DNA from: Ruminiclostridium sufflavum DSM 19573
Lineage (GTDB): Bacteria; Bacillota; Clostridia; Acetivibrionales; DSM-1351
Reading direction: 5' to 3'
NCBI RefSeq assembly: GCF_003208175.1
Contig: NZ_QKMR01000001.1
Span: 164,502-228,501, forward strand
Length of the DNA: 64,000 bases
Shown piece by piece: positions 26,457-34,060 of this stretch. The position numbers and the translations under genes are program-made. Position 1 is the first letter of the stretch. Each line of letters starts with the position of its first letter. Under the pieces are notes generated by a model. The model worked only from the letters and a program-made list of their open reading frames with translations, was not told where the DNA came from and did not search any database.

Positions 26457-27233
26457 CTAGCGCGCCAAATGCAATCCGCCGTCAACAGCCAGAATTACAC
26501 CGTTGATATAGCTTGATGCCGGCGACAGCAAAAACATTATAGCTGTTGCTTCTTCCTCCGGACGTCCCGGTCTGCCCATAGGATTGATGCTTACTAAATG
26601 CTGCATGAATTCACCGGTAACCGCCCCATGATTTCTGGGTGTATGGATAGGTCCTCCCGGGCATACACAATTCATTCTTGGCCTTCCCTTGAGTTCTACT
26701 GCCTGATGTCTTGTATAACCGGCAATTGCAGATTTTGCCGAAGCATACCAGGGATCTCCTCCGCCGGCTTCAAAAACACCTGCAAGCGCCGCAACATTGA
26801 CAATAGCTGAACCCTCCCCCGGCTCTGTAGCCTCGAAAGCCAAGCATAATCTGTGAATCATTCCGACCGCTATGGAAATAACCTCGTTGAAATTCCATTG
26901 GCTGTTAAGCATTTTAGGGCCGGCAACATTTGCAAGATATAAGGGCTTGCAGAATGTAAGGGTTTCCTCCATTGCCGCCTGTACCGCCTCATCCGAGCTT
27001 AAATCTGCCTGAACAGGCTTAATATTTACTCCATACTCGCCTGCTCTTTCAATTGTTTCCTTGATACCTTCCGCAAACATATCCCATGCTGCTACCTTTA
27101 AACCGCTTTGTGCGGCCAATATTGCCGTTGCCGCACCAATACCGCTTGCCGCACCGGTAACAATGATACCAGTCCCCTCAGGTGCTGTCCAGCCATCAAA
27201 AATTATGTTTGGTTCTCTGTAATTTTCAGCCAT
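26457..27233 (-). CDS. Short-chain dehydrogenase/reductase
   Basis: NAD(P)-dependent oxidoreductase of the classical SDR type, 258 aa. The Rossmann motif reads IIVTGAASGIGAATAI. The active-site Tyr-Lys pair is WYASAKSA, with NVA and the upstream catalytic Ser position poorly conserved: the segment before it reads IVNVAALAG, with Ala where Ser is usual. CPGGPIHTP follows, and the C-terminus AVDGGLHLAR is typical. Family members oxidise sugars, polyols, sterols and bile acids. It sits 26 bp after the second NTF2-like gene. The apparent loss of the catalytic Ser should be confirmed by alignment. Confidence 0.88.
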   Translation of the reverse strand: MAENYREPNIIFDGWTAPEGTGIIVTGAASGIGAATAILAAQSGLKVAAWDMFAEGIKETIERAGEYGVNIKPVQADLSSDEAVQAAMEETLTFCKPLYLANVAGPKMLNSQWNFNEVISIAVGMIHRLCLAFEATEPGEGSAIVNVAALAGVFEAGGGDPWYASAKSAIAGYTRHQAVELKGRPRMNCVCPGGPIHTPRNHGAVTGEFMQHLVSINPMGRPGRPEEEATAIMFLLSPASSYINGVILAVDGGLHLAR

Positions 27234-27259
27234 GAATATTCCCTCCAGTTAATTAATAT

Positions 27260-27934
27260 TTATTTTTTTAGATTTATATATAGCCAGATATTATCCGTTT
27301 CCTCCGGAAACTTATCAAAAGTGTCCTTGTGAGGAGGCTCAGGTGAAGGCTTTCTAACCTCATCCTTCATATAAGCATATTTGCCCAGAAAATTTCTGTC
27401 CTGCTCTGGCGTCAGAGGCGGTCTTGTATTTGTAGGCTGCATGTCTCTGACCCAGCCCTTCTTGTATTCATTCTTTGTTGTGCGCTGCCATGCACCGCTC
27501 AGTATGCGCCATTCGCCATCTTCCTTTATATGTGTTCCCGGCACCATTCCAAGGCTTATGATAGCCATAGGCTCTTCCCGGAATTTTGACAAGCCTTCTA
27601 TTCCCAAGGACCACCAGACTCCTCTGGCAACAGTGCAGTCGGCATTCACCTCTATTACCGGTGTTGTCAGCGGATGAATCAGCATATTGCCTTCCAGATT
27701 GTCCACCACTGCTTTCCTTCTGAAATCCATCAAGCCCTTCACATCCACGCTTGGATGCTTGACAGCCTGTAACTCTCTGCGTTTCTGGCCTATATGCTGA
27801 TCATCATGAAATATTGCTGCCGCACCGCGCAAATTTTTTATTTCCCATACAGACAGCAATTTTTCAACAGCGCATTCCATCTCTGTAAATTCTTCGGCAT
27901 CCAGCTCATCAATTACATTTAAATCTATATCCAT
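27260..27934 (-). CDS. NTF2/SnoaL-like protein, copy 2
   Basis: A 224-aa protein related to the gene just upstream; shared features are the TTPVIEVNADCTVARGVWWSLG-type segment, a GEWRILSGAWQRT-like strand, a DKGWV/KKGWV-like turn and a proline-rich C-terminus. The core (about 20-165) fits the SnoaL-like NTF2 cone fold, which includes dehydratases, cyclases and isomerases such as BaiE and ketosteroid isomerase. No signal peptide. Start at ATG 27934 after GGAGT. The two copies may form a heteromer. Catalysis is not established. Confidence 0.72.
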   Translation of the reverse strand: MDIDLNVIDELDAEEFTEMECAVEKLLSVWEIKNLRGAAAIFHDDQHIGQKRRELQAVKHPSVDVKGLMDFRRKAVVDNLEGNMLIHPLTTPVIEVNADCTVARGVWWSLGIEGLSKFREEPMAIISLGMVPGTHIKEDGEWRILSGAWQRTTKNEYKKGWVRDMQPTNTRPPLTPEQDRNFLGKYAYMKDEVRKPSPEPPHKDTFDKFPEETDNIWLYINLKK

Positions 27935-27970
27935 TTTTTGTACTCCTTTCTTTATTCTGATTCAGCGTAA

Positions 27971-28648
27971 TTATCTGGACTTGTCCTTTTCCGTCATCCA
28001 GCTGCTGTCCGTCCATGTTTTATAAGGGCGGGGGCATGCCGGAATCCCTTCCCTCACGCTCAGAGGAGAGTATGGATTGTGATAGGTGGAAGGTGATGAA
28101 AGCGGATGCACCGGGGTATTAAGTCTGTTTAGCATACTGGTGTCCTTCACCCAGCCCTTGTCATAGTCACACTTGATAAATCTGAAGTAATGCATATGCC
28201 ATATCTTCCAATTATTATTTTCAAAAATAAAATCAGCCGCAATCATTCCCCAGCACCAAATTGCCTTCGGATCCTTATCTTCCTCGGGAATGGCACCGGC
28301 TCCCGGACACCACCATAATGCTTTTGCAGTCTTAATATCTTCAGCCACCTCTATCATAGGTGTTGTCAACTGTAAATCCAGCATCTCACCGGACTTTGGC
28401 TCTGCTCCCACAACCTCTTTTATAATTGTCTCCACAGCATTAATACCTTTGAATACTCCTTCATCGGCATACTCCAGTGAAACATCCTCCTGTCCCAGAG
28501 CAAAGTAGTCAAGAACCTTGTCTGCCTGTCTGAAATTAAAAGCTGCCATACACCTTCCCATATTGTTTTGAATTTCCTGATATGCCTCGAGACGCTTAAT
28601 GGCACTTTTAAGATTTTCTCTTCTTTCCTGACTAATCTGTTCAGCCAT
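27971..28648 (-). CDS. NTF2/SnoaL-like protein, copy 1
   Basis: First gene of the minus-strand run, 225 aa, paired with the gene downstream. It has the N-terminal helix RRENLKSAIKRLEAYQEIQNNMGRCMAAF, strand TTPMIEVAEDIKTAKALWWCPGAG and NNWKIWHMHYFRF, which fit a SnoaL-like fold, and a long proline-rich tail ending near residue 215. ATG 28648 follows GGAGT. The nearby flavoenzyme, SDR and hydrolase recall the enzyme set of the bile-acid (bai) pathway, where SnoaL-like BaiE is a dehydratase, but lengths differ and no CoA ligase is present. Confidence 0.72.
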   Translation of the reverse strand: MAEQISQERRENLKSAIKRLEAYQEIQNNMGRCMAAFNFRQADKVLDYFALGQEDVSLEYADEGVFKGINAVETIIKEVVGAEPKSGEMLDLQLTTPMIEVAEDIKTAKALWWCPGAGAIPEEDKDPKAIWCWGMIAADFIFENNNWKIWHMHYFRFIKCDYDKGWVKDTSMLNRLNTPVHPLSSPSTYHNPYSPLSVREGIPACPRPYKTWTDSSWMTEKDKSR

Positions 28649-28836
28649 TTTTAACCACTCCTTTGACTTTTTTTGAATTGTATTGTTTTATTTTGTGGAT
28701 GTTGAAAAGTTTTTATTAAAATGCATTTGATTTGCAGCATCCAGTCAGACGTTTGAAAATTTGTGCGTGTAGTTGATTTTTTATGCATTTTTATGATAGC
28801 ATAATTTTAATAATAGCATCCATTATTCTAAAATAA

Positions 28837-28848
28837 GCACAATTGTGC
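28837..28848. promoter_or_regulatory. GCACAATTGTGC palindrome, candidate SorC operator
   Basis: A perfect 12-bp palindrome flanked by AATAA on the left and a matching TTATT on the right lies in the 289-bp gap between the divergent NTF2 and kinase genes. A half-like AATTTGTGCGT is at 28758-28768. The same outer bases recur upstream of the rbsB-like gene. The minus-strand extended -10 TGCTATCAT lies around 28793-28801. Confidence 0.6.
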
Positions 28849-28937
28849 GTTTATTCCCTCACTTAATTTATTTAGCTAAAATAATATAAAATAAGATTGT
28901 ACAATATAAACTAACTAAAAATCGGAGAGGTTAAAAT

Positions 28938-30458
28938 ATGAAGTCAATTCTTGTGATAGATATTGGAACTTCCAGCATGAGAGGTATTATATATAATGAA
29001 AACGGCTCATCTGTAAAGACTGTACAGCGTTTTTATTCTCCTGATTATATTTCGGACAGCTGCGTTGAACAGGACGCTCTGGTCTGGAAAAACAGTCTTC
29101 TTCAAATTATTTCTGAATGCATAAGGCTTGCGGCTGATTTTAAATATGAAATAACAGCTGTATCCTTAACATCTCAGCGCTCCTCCGTCATACCGGTGGA
29201 CCGTGACGGAAACCCGCTGTCCAAGGCGATAATGTGGCAGGACAAGCGTGCCGCCGGTATATGCAATGAATTTTCCAAGAATAACGACACCGTATATATA
29301 AGAACCGGCACCCGTTTGAATCCAATATTTGCCGGTCCTAAAATCACCTGGCTGCGCCGAAATAAACCGGATATATATAAGGCAAGCCACAAAATTATTG
29401 TAATCCCTGATTATATTATATTTTTAATGACCGGTCTTTTTGTCACAGACTATACCTATGGAAGCAGAACATCTCTTATGAACATTCATACCTTGCAATG
29501 GGATCAAGAAATGCTGTCCCTGTTCGAGATCGATGAAGCCAAGCTGTGCAGGCTGATTCCTCAAGGGCAGATTCTAGGGGTTACAACCGAAGCCTTTGAG
29601 GCACAGACAGGGCTTCGCTCAGGAACACCCGTTATATCCGCAGGAGGTGATCAGCAGTGCGGAGCACTTGGTGCAGGCATAATGGAAGAGGGCTCTCTTC
29701 AGGTCACTACAGGCACAGGCTCATATATAGCCGCTTCTTCGGACAAGGTTGTTCTTGATTCAAGGCAAGGCTTCATATGTAATGTCTCTGCTGTTCAAAA
29801 CAAATATATTCTTGAATCCGCTATACCGGCATCCTCCTCGGTTTATAACTGGTTCTACGGTAATTTTTATCAGAACGCACATGGAATTGCAGAAATGAAG
29901 GACACTATTGATATTGATGTGTCAAAATCACCCTGCGGCGCAAACGGCGTAATAATGCTGCCTCATTTTCAGGGCAGGGGGTCACCTGACTGGAATCCTC
30001 TTGCAAAGGGCATGTTTTTTAATATCACTCTTGCCACAAAGCGTGAGGACCTTGCCCGTTCAATTCTGGAAGGAATTGCAGCTGAAATTGCAGAAAATAT
30101 CGAAATTATGAGAAACAGCATCGGCAAAATTGATAAAATATTTGCATCTGGAGGAATGACCAAATTTAAGGTATTCAATCAAATTCAGGCTGACTTGTAC
30201 AATTGCGAGGTAATATTGCCTGATAACAAAGAATCGACTGCTCTCGGGGCTTGGGTTTCGTCAGCTGTATCACTCGGGCTGCAGCCTTCATACCGGACAG
30301 CTCTTGATAAGGCAAATGAAAGGTCGTATACTTGCAGTTTTTCACCTGTAAGTGAAAATGCTGCCCTTTACAGAAAAATGAATCCAATCCGTCAAAAATT
30401 ATACAGAGCCATTTTGCAGGAAAATATATATACGGATGTCTCCGGTTTAAATCATTAA
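28938..30458 (+). CDS. FGGY-family carbohydrate kinase, probable pentulose kinase
   Basis: ATP-dependent sugar kinase of 506 aa. N-terminal DIGTSSMRGIIYNENG is the phosphate-1 loop; IMWQDKRAAG and the catalytic Asp in AGGDQQCGALGAG mark the substrate site; TTGTGSYIA and ASGGMTKFKVFNQIQADLYNC are the adenosine region. ATG 28938 follows GGAGAGG. The epimerases in the locus need L-xylulose-5-phosphate or L-ribulose-5-phosphate, so this kinase may act on L-xylulose or a related keto-sugar acid, as LyxK does. It leads a two-gene unit with the SorC regulator. The FGGY family is broad, and specificity is inferred only from context. Confidence 0.9.
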   Translation: MKSILVIDIGTSSMRGIIYNENGSSVKTVQRFYSPDYISDSCVEQDALVWKNSLLQIISECIRLAADFKYEITAVSLTSQRSSVIPVDRDGNPLSKAIMWQDKRAAGICNEFSKNNDTVYIRTGTRLNPIFAGPKITWLRRNKPDIYKASHKIIVIPDYIIFLMTGLFVTDYTYGSRTSLMNIHTLQWDQEMLSLFEIDEAKLCRLIPQGQILGVTTEAFEAQTGLRSGTPVISAGGDQQCGALGAGIMEEGSLQVTTGTGSYIAASSDKVVLDSRQGFICNVSAVQNKYILESAIPASSSVYNWFYGNFYQNAHGIAEMKDTIDIDVSKSPCGANGVIMLPHFQGRGSPDWNPLAKGMFFNITLATKREDLARSILEGIAAEIAENIEIMRNSIGKIDKIFASGGMTKFKVFNQIQADLYNCEVILPDNKESTALGAWVSSAVSLGLQPSYRTALDKANERSYTCSFSPVSENAALYRKMNPIRQKLYRAILQENIYTDVSGLNH

Positions 30459-30474
30459 AAGTGAGGTCGGAATT

Positions 30475-31431
30475 ATGAAGCTTAGAGAGCAAAAGCAATT
30501 AAGTCTTTTAACAGAGATAGCATCACTATATTATGAAAAGAATATGACTCAATCGGAGATAGCAGAGCGTATGTTTCTTTCGCGCACCAGAATATCCCGT
30601 ATGCTGCAGCAGGCAATTGAAAAGGGCATCGTTCAGATACATGTCAATCATATTTTCGAGCGCAATTATGCTCTTGAGGAGCGGTTCAAGCAGATATTCA
30701 GCCTGAGAGACATTTATTTGTATAATACTCATGAAAAAACACCTCAGGAGGTTAAGTCCGGCGTCTGCATCCTTGCAGCCGAATATTTAAAAAAACGCAT
30801 AACCAAGCCTATCGTATTGGGCACTTCATGGGGAAGCACAATTGCAGAAACCGTCAATTCATTAAAAATAGAAACACAGATTCCCATTGATGTTGTCCAG
30901 ATTATGGGAGCAGCTTCCATACAAAATCCGGAAATTAATGCAAATGAGCTGGTTAGCCGTATTGCAAAAATATATGGTGGTATTCCTCATTATCTGAATG
31001 TGCCCTTATATATCGAAAATGATTTCGTAAAGCAAAAAATACTGCTGGATCCGATTATAGCAAATGTGCTGGATATGGCACTCAATTCGGATATAATTCT
31101 GACCGGCATCGGCACCTTTGATGAAATTACGGCATTTAACCCGTGGCTCGGATATATGACACAGTCAATGTTCAGGGAAATAAAAAATCAAAATGCCATA
31201 GGCTGCATAGGTGCGCATTTTTATGATAAAAACGGCAATGCATTAGACAATGACTGGAATAAAAACTGTGTCGGAATAAGCCTTTCCAACCTGTATCGCA
31301 TGGAAGAGGTTGTTGCCGTCGCCTCGGGGACATCAAAAGCACAAGCAATACTGGGTGCCATCAGGGGCGGATATATAAATGTTCTGGTTACTGACACCGA
31401 TACTGCTAACAGTATCATTGATCTTCACTGA
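30475..31431 (+). CDS. SorC/DeoR-type sugar-binding transcriptional regulator
   Basis: A 318-aa regulator. The N-terminal helix-turn-helix (about 10-50) reads LYYEKNMTQSEIAERMFLSRTRISRMLQQAIEKGIV, typical of SorC. The C-terminal domain (about 60-318) is a phosphosugar isomerase-like effector domain with VLGTSWGSTIAETVNSL, LTGIGTFDE and VVAVASGTSKAQAILGAIRGGYINVLVTD. Effectors in the family are phosphorylated sugars. It follows the kinase by 16 bp, so its product would sense what that kinase makes. The GCAC-N4-GTGC palindromes in two promoter regions of this locus are likely targets. Confidence 0.93.
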   Translation: MKLREQKQLSLLTEIASLYYEKNMTQSEIAERMFLSRTRISRMLQQAIEKGIVQIHVNHIFERNYALEERFKQIFSLRDIYLYNTHEKTPQEVKSGVCILAAEYLKKRITKPIVLGTSWGSTIAETVNSLKIETQIPIDVVQIMGAASIQNPEINANELVSRIAKIYGGIPHYLNVPLYIENDFVKQKILLDPIIANVLDMALNSDIILTGIGTFDEITAFNPWLGYMTQSMFREIKNQNAIGCIGAHFYDKNGNALDNDWNKNCVGISLSNLYRMEEVVAVASGTSKAQAILGAIRGGYINVLVTDTDTANSIIDLH

Positions 31432-31490
31432 AATATATGACACCAATCGTTTTGCAGGCAGCCCTACTGGAAGTAAAAAAGGAATATATA

Positions 31491-31536
31491 AAAATAAGCT
31501 TGCTTAAATTTACTCCAATTTAAGCAAGCTTATTTT
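31491..31536. terminator. Bidirectional terminator hairpin
   Basis: Two perfect 20-bp arms, 31491-31510 and 31517-31536, enclose a six-base loop. The stem is flanked by A-rich and T-rich ends, so it can stop transcription both from the SorC gene and from the convergent glycosylase gene, whose stop codon lies within it. Confidence 0.85.
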
Positions 31537-32141
31537 ACTGAAACATACTTGCTGCCTTCTATATAAAATCTCCAGGGATAATCCTTCGCTTCTTCAGCGT
31601 AGTCGATGCCTATGCGTTTTGAGGTTACTATCCTTAAGTCCTCGCATTTCGCATCCTCAACATAGATTTCATTACCGCACAAATCCATACCGTTTATCCG
31701 CCTGTCGATTGCCAATGCTCCGCATAGCTTCCCCGGTCCGTTGGCAAGGCCTATCTTCCGGCTATTTGTCAGCTGCTCATATTGCTTTCCAAATCTCCTT
31801 TGCGCCATTTGTTCAATTCCTTCCAGCGGCTCAACAGCCCTTATTAAAACTGCTTGAGGATTTTCCCTTTCATTTGTAACTATATTGAAGCAGTAATACA
31901 TACCATAAATCATAAATATATAAGAAAATCCGGCTTCCCCATACATAACCTCTACTCTGGCAGTCCTTCTTCCTCCATAGGAATGTGCAGCCTTGTCCTC
32001 AATGCCCATATAAGCTTCTGTTTCTGTAATCCTTGCCGATATTCTCTGACCTTCCGTTTGATGTACAAGCACCTTCCCCAGAAGCTCCCCGGCTACAATA
32101 ACAGAATCTCTGTTGTAAAAAGCTCTGTCAAGTTTTTTCAT
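31530..32141 (-). CDS. DNA-3-methyladenine glycosylase (AAG/MPG family)
   Basis: Base-excision repair enzyme that removes alkylated purines, 203 aa as usual for bacterial members. Seen: FYNRDSVIVAGELLGKVLVH, the catalytic-Glu segment ITETEAYMGIEDKAAHSYGGRRTARVEVMYG, the intercalating-Tyr segment YIFMIYGMYYCFNIV, AVLIRAVEPLEG and the GLANGPGKLCGALAI loop. ATG 32141 is preceded closely by AGGAAGG. It stands 38 bp after the small ferritin-like gene; the two may be cotranscribed. Confidence 0.95.
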   Translation of the reverse strand: MKKLDRAFYNRDSVIVAGELLGKVLVHQTEGQRISARITETEAYMGIEDKAAHSYGGRRTARVEVMYGEAGFSYIFMIYGMYYCFNIVTNERENPQAVLIRAVEPLEGIEQMAQRRFGKQYEQLTNSRKIGLANGPGKLCGALAIDRRINGMDLCGNEIYVEDAKCEDLRIVTSKRIGIDYAEEAKDYPWRFYIEGSKYVSVK

Positions 32142-32179
32142 CCTTCCTAACCTTCCTTAAAAATTCCTTTTAACCCGTT

Positions 32180-32386
32180 TTATTCCATGTCTGCATTGCG
32201 CATTTTTAAAAAAGCCTCATAGCGTGCACGTAAAACCGCTTCATGATTTTCTTCATCCATCCGCAATTGTTCAAAAAAATTTTTAACCTTTGGATCCTCT
32301 GACTTGTCAGCAAGCATCCGGTAATGCTTCTGTGCCCTTATTTCATCTTCAATAGCTTCTAATATACCATCCAGTATTTGCTGCAT
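32180..32386 (-). CDS. Small ferritin-like/rubrerythrin-like helical protein
   Basis: A 68-aa acidic helical protein. EAIEDEIRAQKHYRMLADKS and FFEQLRMDEENHEAVLRARYEAFL resemble the ExxxxxH and ExxH pieces of rubrerythrin helices, but there is room for only two helices, so a full di-iron site would need dimers. ATG 32386 has GGGGGA upstream. It lies between the DNA glycosylase and the PP2C phosphatase on the same strand. Metal binding is plausible, not shown. Confidence 0.7.
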   Translation of the reverse strand: MQQILDGILEAIEDEIRAQKHYRMLADKSEDPKVKNFFEQLRMDEENHEAVLRARYEAFLKMRNADME

Positions 32387-32433
32387 GCGGTTTTCCCCCT
32401 TAATGATTTATCACTGTAAATATGCTGACCGGC

Positions 32434-33576
32434 TCAATCCGGTAATAATTTCACTACAATCAGAGTTATATCATCCTTGATTTTCTCATATCCCAGAAAA
32501 TCCGTAAAATCCTTATAAACCCTGTCTATAATATCAGAGGAACTCATATAACAAGCCTCTGTAAACAGCCTTTTCATCCTGTCCTCATAAAACACATTAT
32601 TAGAGCGCTGCTCCGGTAATCCATCAGACATAATGAACATAGTCATATCCTGAAGCAAAGGCAAAGAAGAGTCTTCATACCTCAGCAGGTCAACATCTAT
32701 TGCGGAAGAAACAGGAAGCCCCGCATTCTTCAGCTCTATTACATTATTTTTGTCCTTAACCAGTAAAGGACATATATGCAGGCCTGCATTACAATAGCTT
32801 AATTCCTTTGTTTTAAAATCAAAAACAGCTATAAAAAGGCAAACCAGATATTCCTCGGGATATCCTTCCTTCAGATACTGCTCAACAAAAAAATGCATAA
32901 TATCCTTAGGAGACAATAATTGCCCCGGTACATGCTTCAGTGTAAAAAAGCTTCTTATGGTATCCTTTACAAAAATAGCCAGCATGGCACTATCCAGTCC
33001 ATGTCCTGAAACATCTGCAATAAAGCATACATAATGTTCAAAATAATCATTTAATAATCCATTATCTACTTTAAATGCATCAAATAAATCTCCGCCCATC
33101 TCTTCAGCAGGAATATACAAGGACTTGAAGGATATATTTCCGGTATCGGGAAGACTCTCCGGAAGGGAACGGTTATGAATTTTTATCGCATTTGCTATTT
33201 CGGTATCCAGCCTTTTTTGTAATCTTTCATACTCTGCATACTTTTCATTACCACGTATATATATAAGTCCGTCCTTCCTTAGAATCTTGAAATGAAGTTT
33301 CAGCACCTCCTGCTTGCCCTGCAGCAAAAATTCCGTCCAAGCTGACGGCTCTTCCGATGCACTGCTGAAAAATTCTTCCGCTTTGTTAACATAAATGTCC
33401 GAAACTATATCAAAAAAGCTTTTTTCATTCAACTCCTGCTTGGCATATCCCAAGTACAGCTGTACGGTTCTGTTGGAGAAAACTATCTGCCCGTCTGAGC
33501 CGCAAACCAGAATATAGTCTTCAATCATATCAACTATTGCTTCATTTATTTTTGCTGTCTCAAATCCTTTCCCCAA
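32434..33576 (-). CDS. PAS domain plus SpoIIE/RsbU-type PP2C phosphatase
   Basis: Signalling protein of 380 aa. Residues about 8-115 form a PAS sensor (MIEDYILVCGSDGQIVFSNRTVQLYLGY), a short coiled linker around 118-135 (YERLQKRLDTEIANAIKIHNRSL), then a PP2C-type Ser/Thr phosphatase with metal Asp residues in EEMGGDLFDAF, ADVSGHGLDSAM, FIMSDGLPEQ and DDITLIVVKL. Such proteins dephosphorylate anti-anti-sigma factors or act as stage-specific sporulation switches. No membrane helices, unlike true SpoIIE. The start is a TTG at 33576 after a run of G; the partner anti-sigma factor is not in the window. Confidence 0.9.
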   Translation of the reverse strand: MGKGFETAKINEAIVDMIEDYILVCGSDGQIVFSNRTVQLYLGYAKQELNEKSFFDIVSDIYVNKAEEFFSSASEEPSAWTEFLLQGKQEVLKLHFKILRKDGLIYIRGNEKYAEYERLQKRLDTEIANAIKIHNRSLPESLPDTGNISFKSLYIPAEEMGGDLFDAFKVDNGLLNDYFEHYVCFIADVSGHGLDSAMLAIFVKDTIRSFFTLKHVPGQLLSPKDIMHFFVEQYLKEGYPEEYLVCLFIAVFDFKTKELSYCNAGLHICPLLVKDKNNVIELKNAGLPVSSAIDVDLLRYEDSSLPLLQDMTMFIMSDGLPEQRSNNVFYEDRMKRLFTEACYMSSSDIIDRVYKDFTDFLGYEKIKDDITLIVVKLLPD

Positions 33577-33828
33577 CAGTTATCCCCCCCAAACAAACAA
33601 TTTCTTCATGTATTTTATATATTATATCACACTCATTTTCCCGCACAATTATTTATTCAATTTTTCCTTTTACCATAAATTCTATTAACTAAGTTCAATA
33701 TTTGCAAAAGAATTATAGTAAAGCCCATAACCCCATGGTATTATAACAATAAGCAAAAATTCAGATAGGTATTTTTATAAATCCGGCAGATTTTAAATCC
33801 ATTTTAGGGATTGATGAGGTAACTTACA

Positions 33829-34008
33829 ATGGCATCTAATATAAAGCTTACAAGAGACAACGCTGTAAGGCTGATAAGAAATCAAGAGGTATCCTGCCCT
33901 AATTGCGGCAAGGCAATCCTACAGCCCCGCTACACCTTCAAGAATCAGAATACCGAGTATATGTGTCCGGTTTGTAAAGAAATATATCATCCCTGCAAAC
34001 TTATTTGA
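33829..34008 (+). CDS. 59-aa zinc-ribbon protein
   Basis: A short gene with an ATG at 33829 preceded by GAGGT at eight bases. The product begins MASNIKLTRDNAVRLIRNQE and holds two CxxC knuckles, CPNC (23-26) and CPVC (46-49), spaced 19 residues apart, plus a late His and Cys. This fits a zinc ribbon such as those in small nucleic-acid-binding or adaptor proteins. The gap before it (33577-33828) shows no other gene. It converges on the GH43 gene. Function unknown; the good ribosome site and paired cysteines make it a credible gene. Confidence 0.7.
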   Translation: MASNIKLTRDNAVRLIRNQEVSCPNCGKAILQPRYTFKNQNTEYMCPVCKEIYHPCKLI

Positions 34009-34060
34009 ACTTATTTTCATCGAACCGAAGCTTATTCTCCGGAATATAAAAAGCATAATT

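Noticed and set aside
16655-28648. A bile-acid 7-dehydroxylation (bai) operon
   Set aside because: The flavoenzyme, SDR and SnoaL-like genes fit loosely, but no BaiB ligase, BaiF transferase or BaiG transporter is seen, and the NTF2-like proteins are much longer than BaiE.
28938-31431. Autoinducer-2 (lsr) operon, because a kinase and SorC regulator stand divergent to Rbs-type transport genes
   Set aside because: There is only one permease, and LsrF and LsrG are absent, while UlaE and AraD types are present. The layout is shared by many sugar loci.
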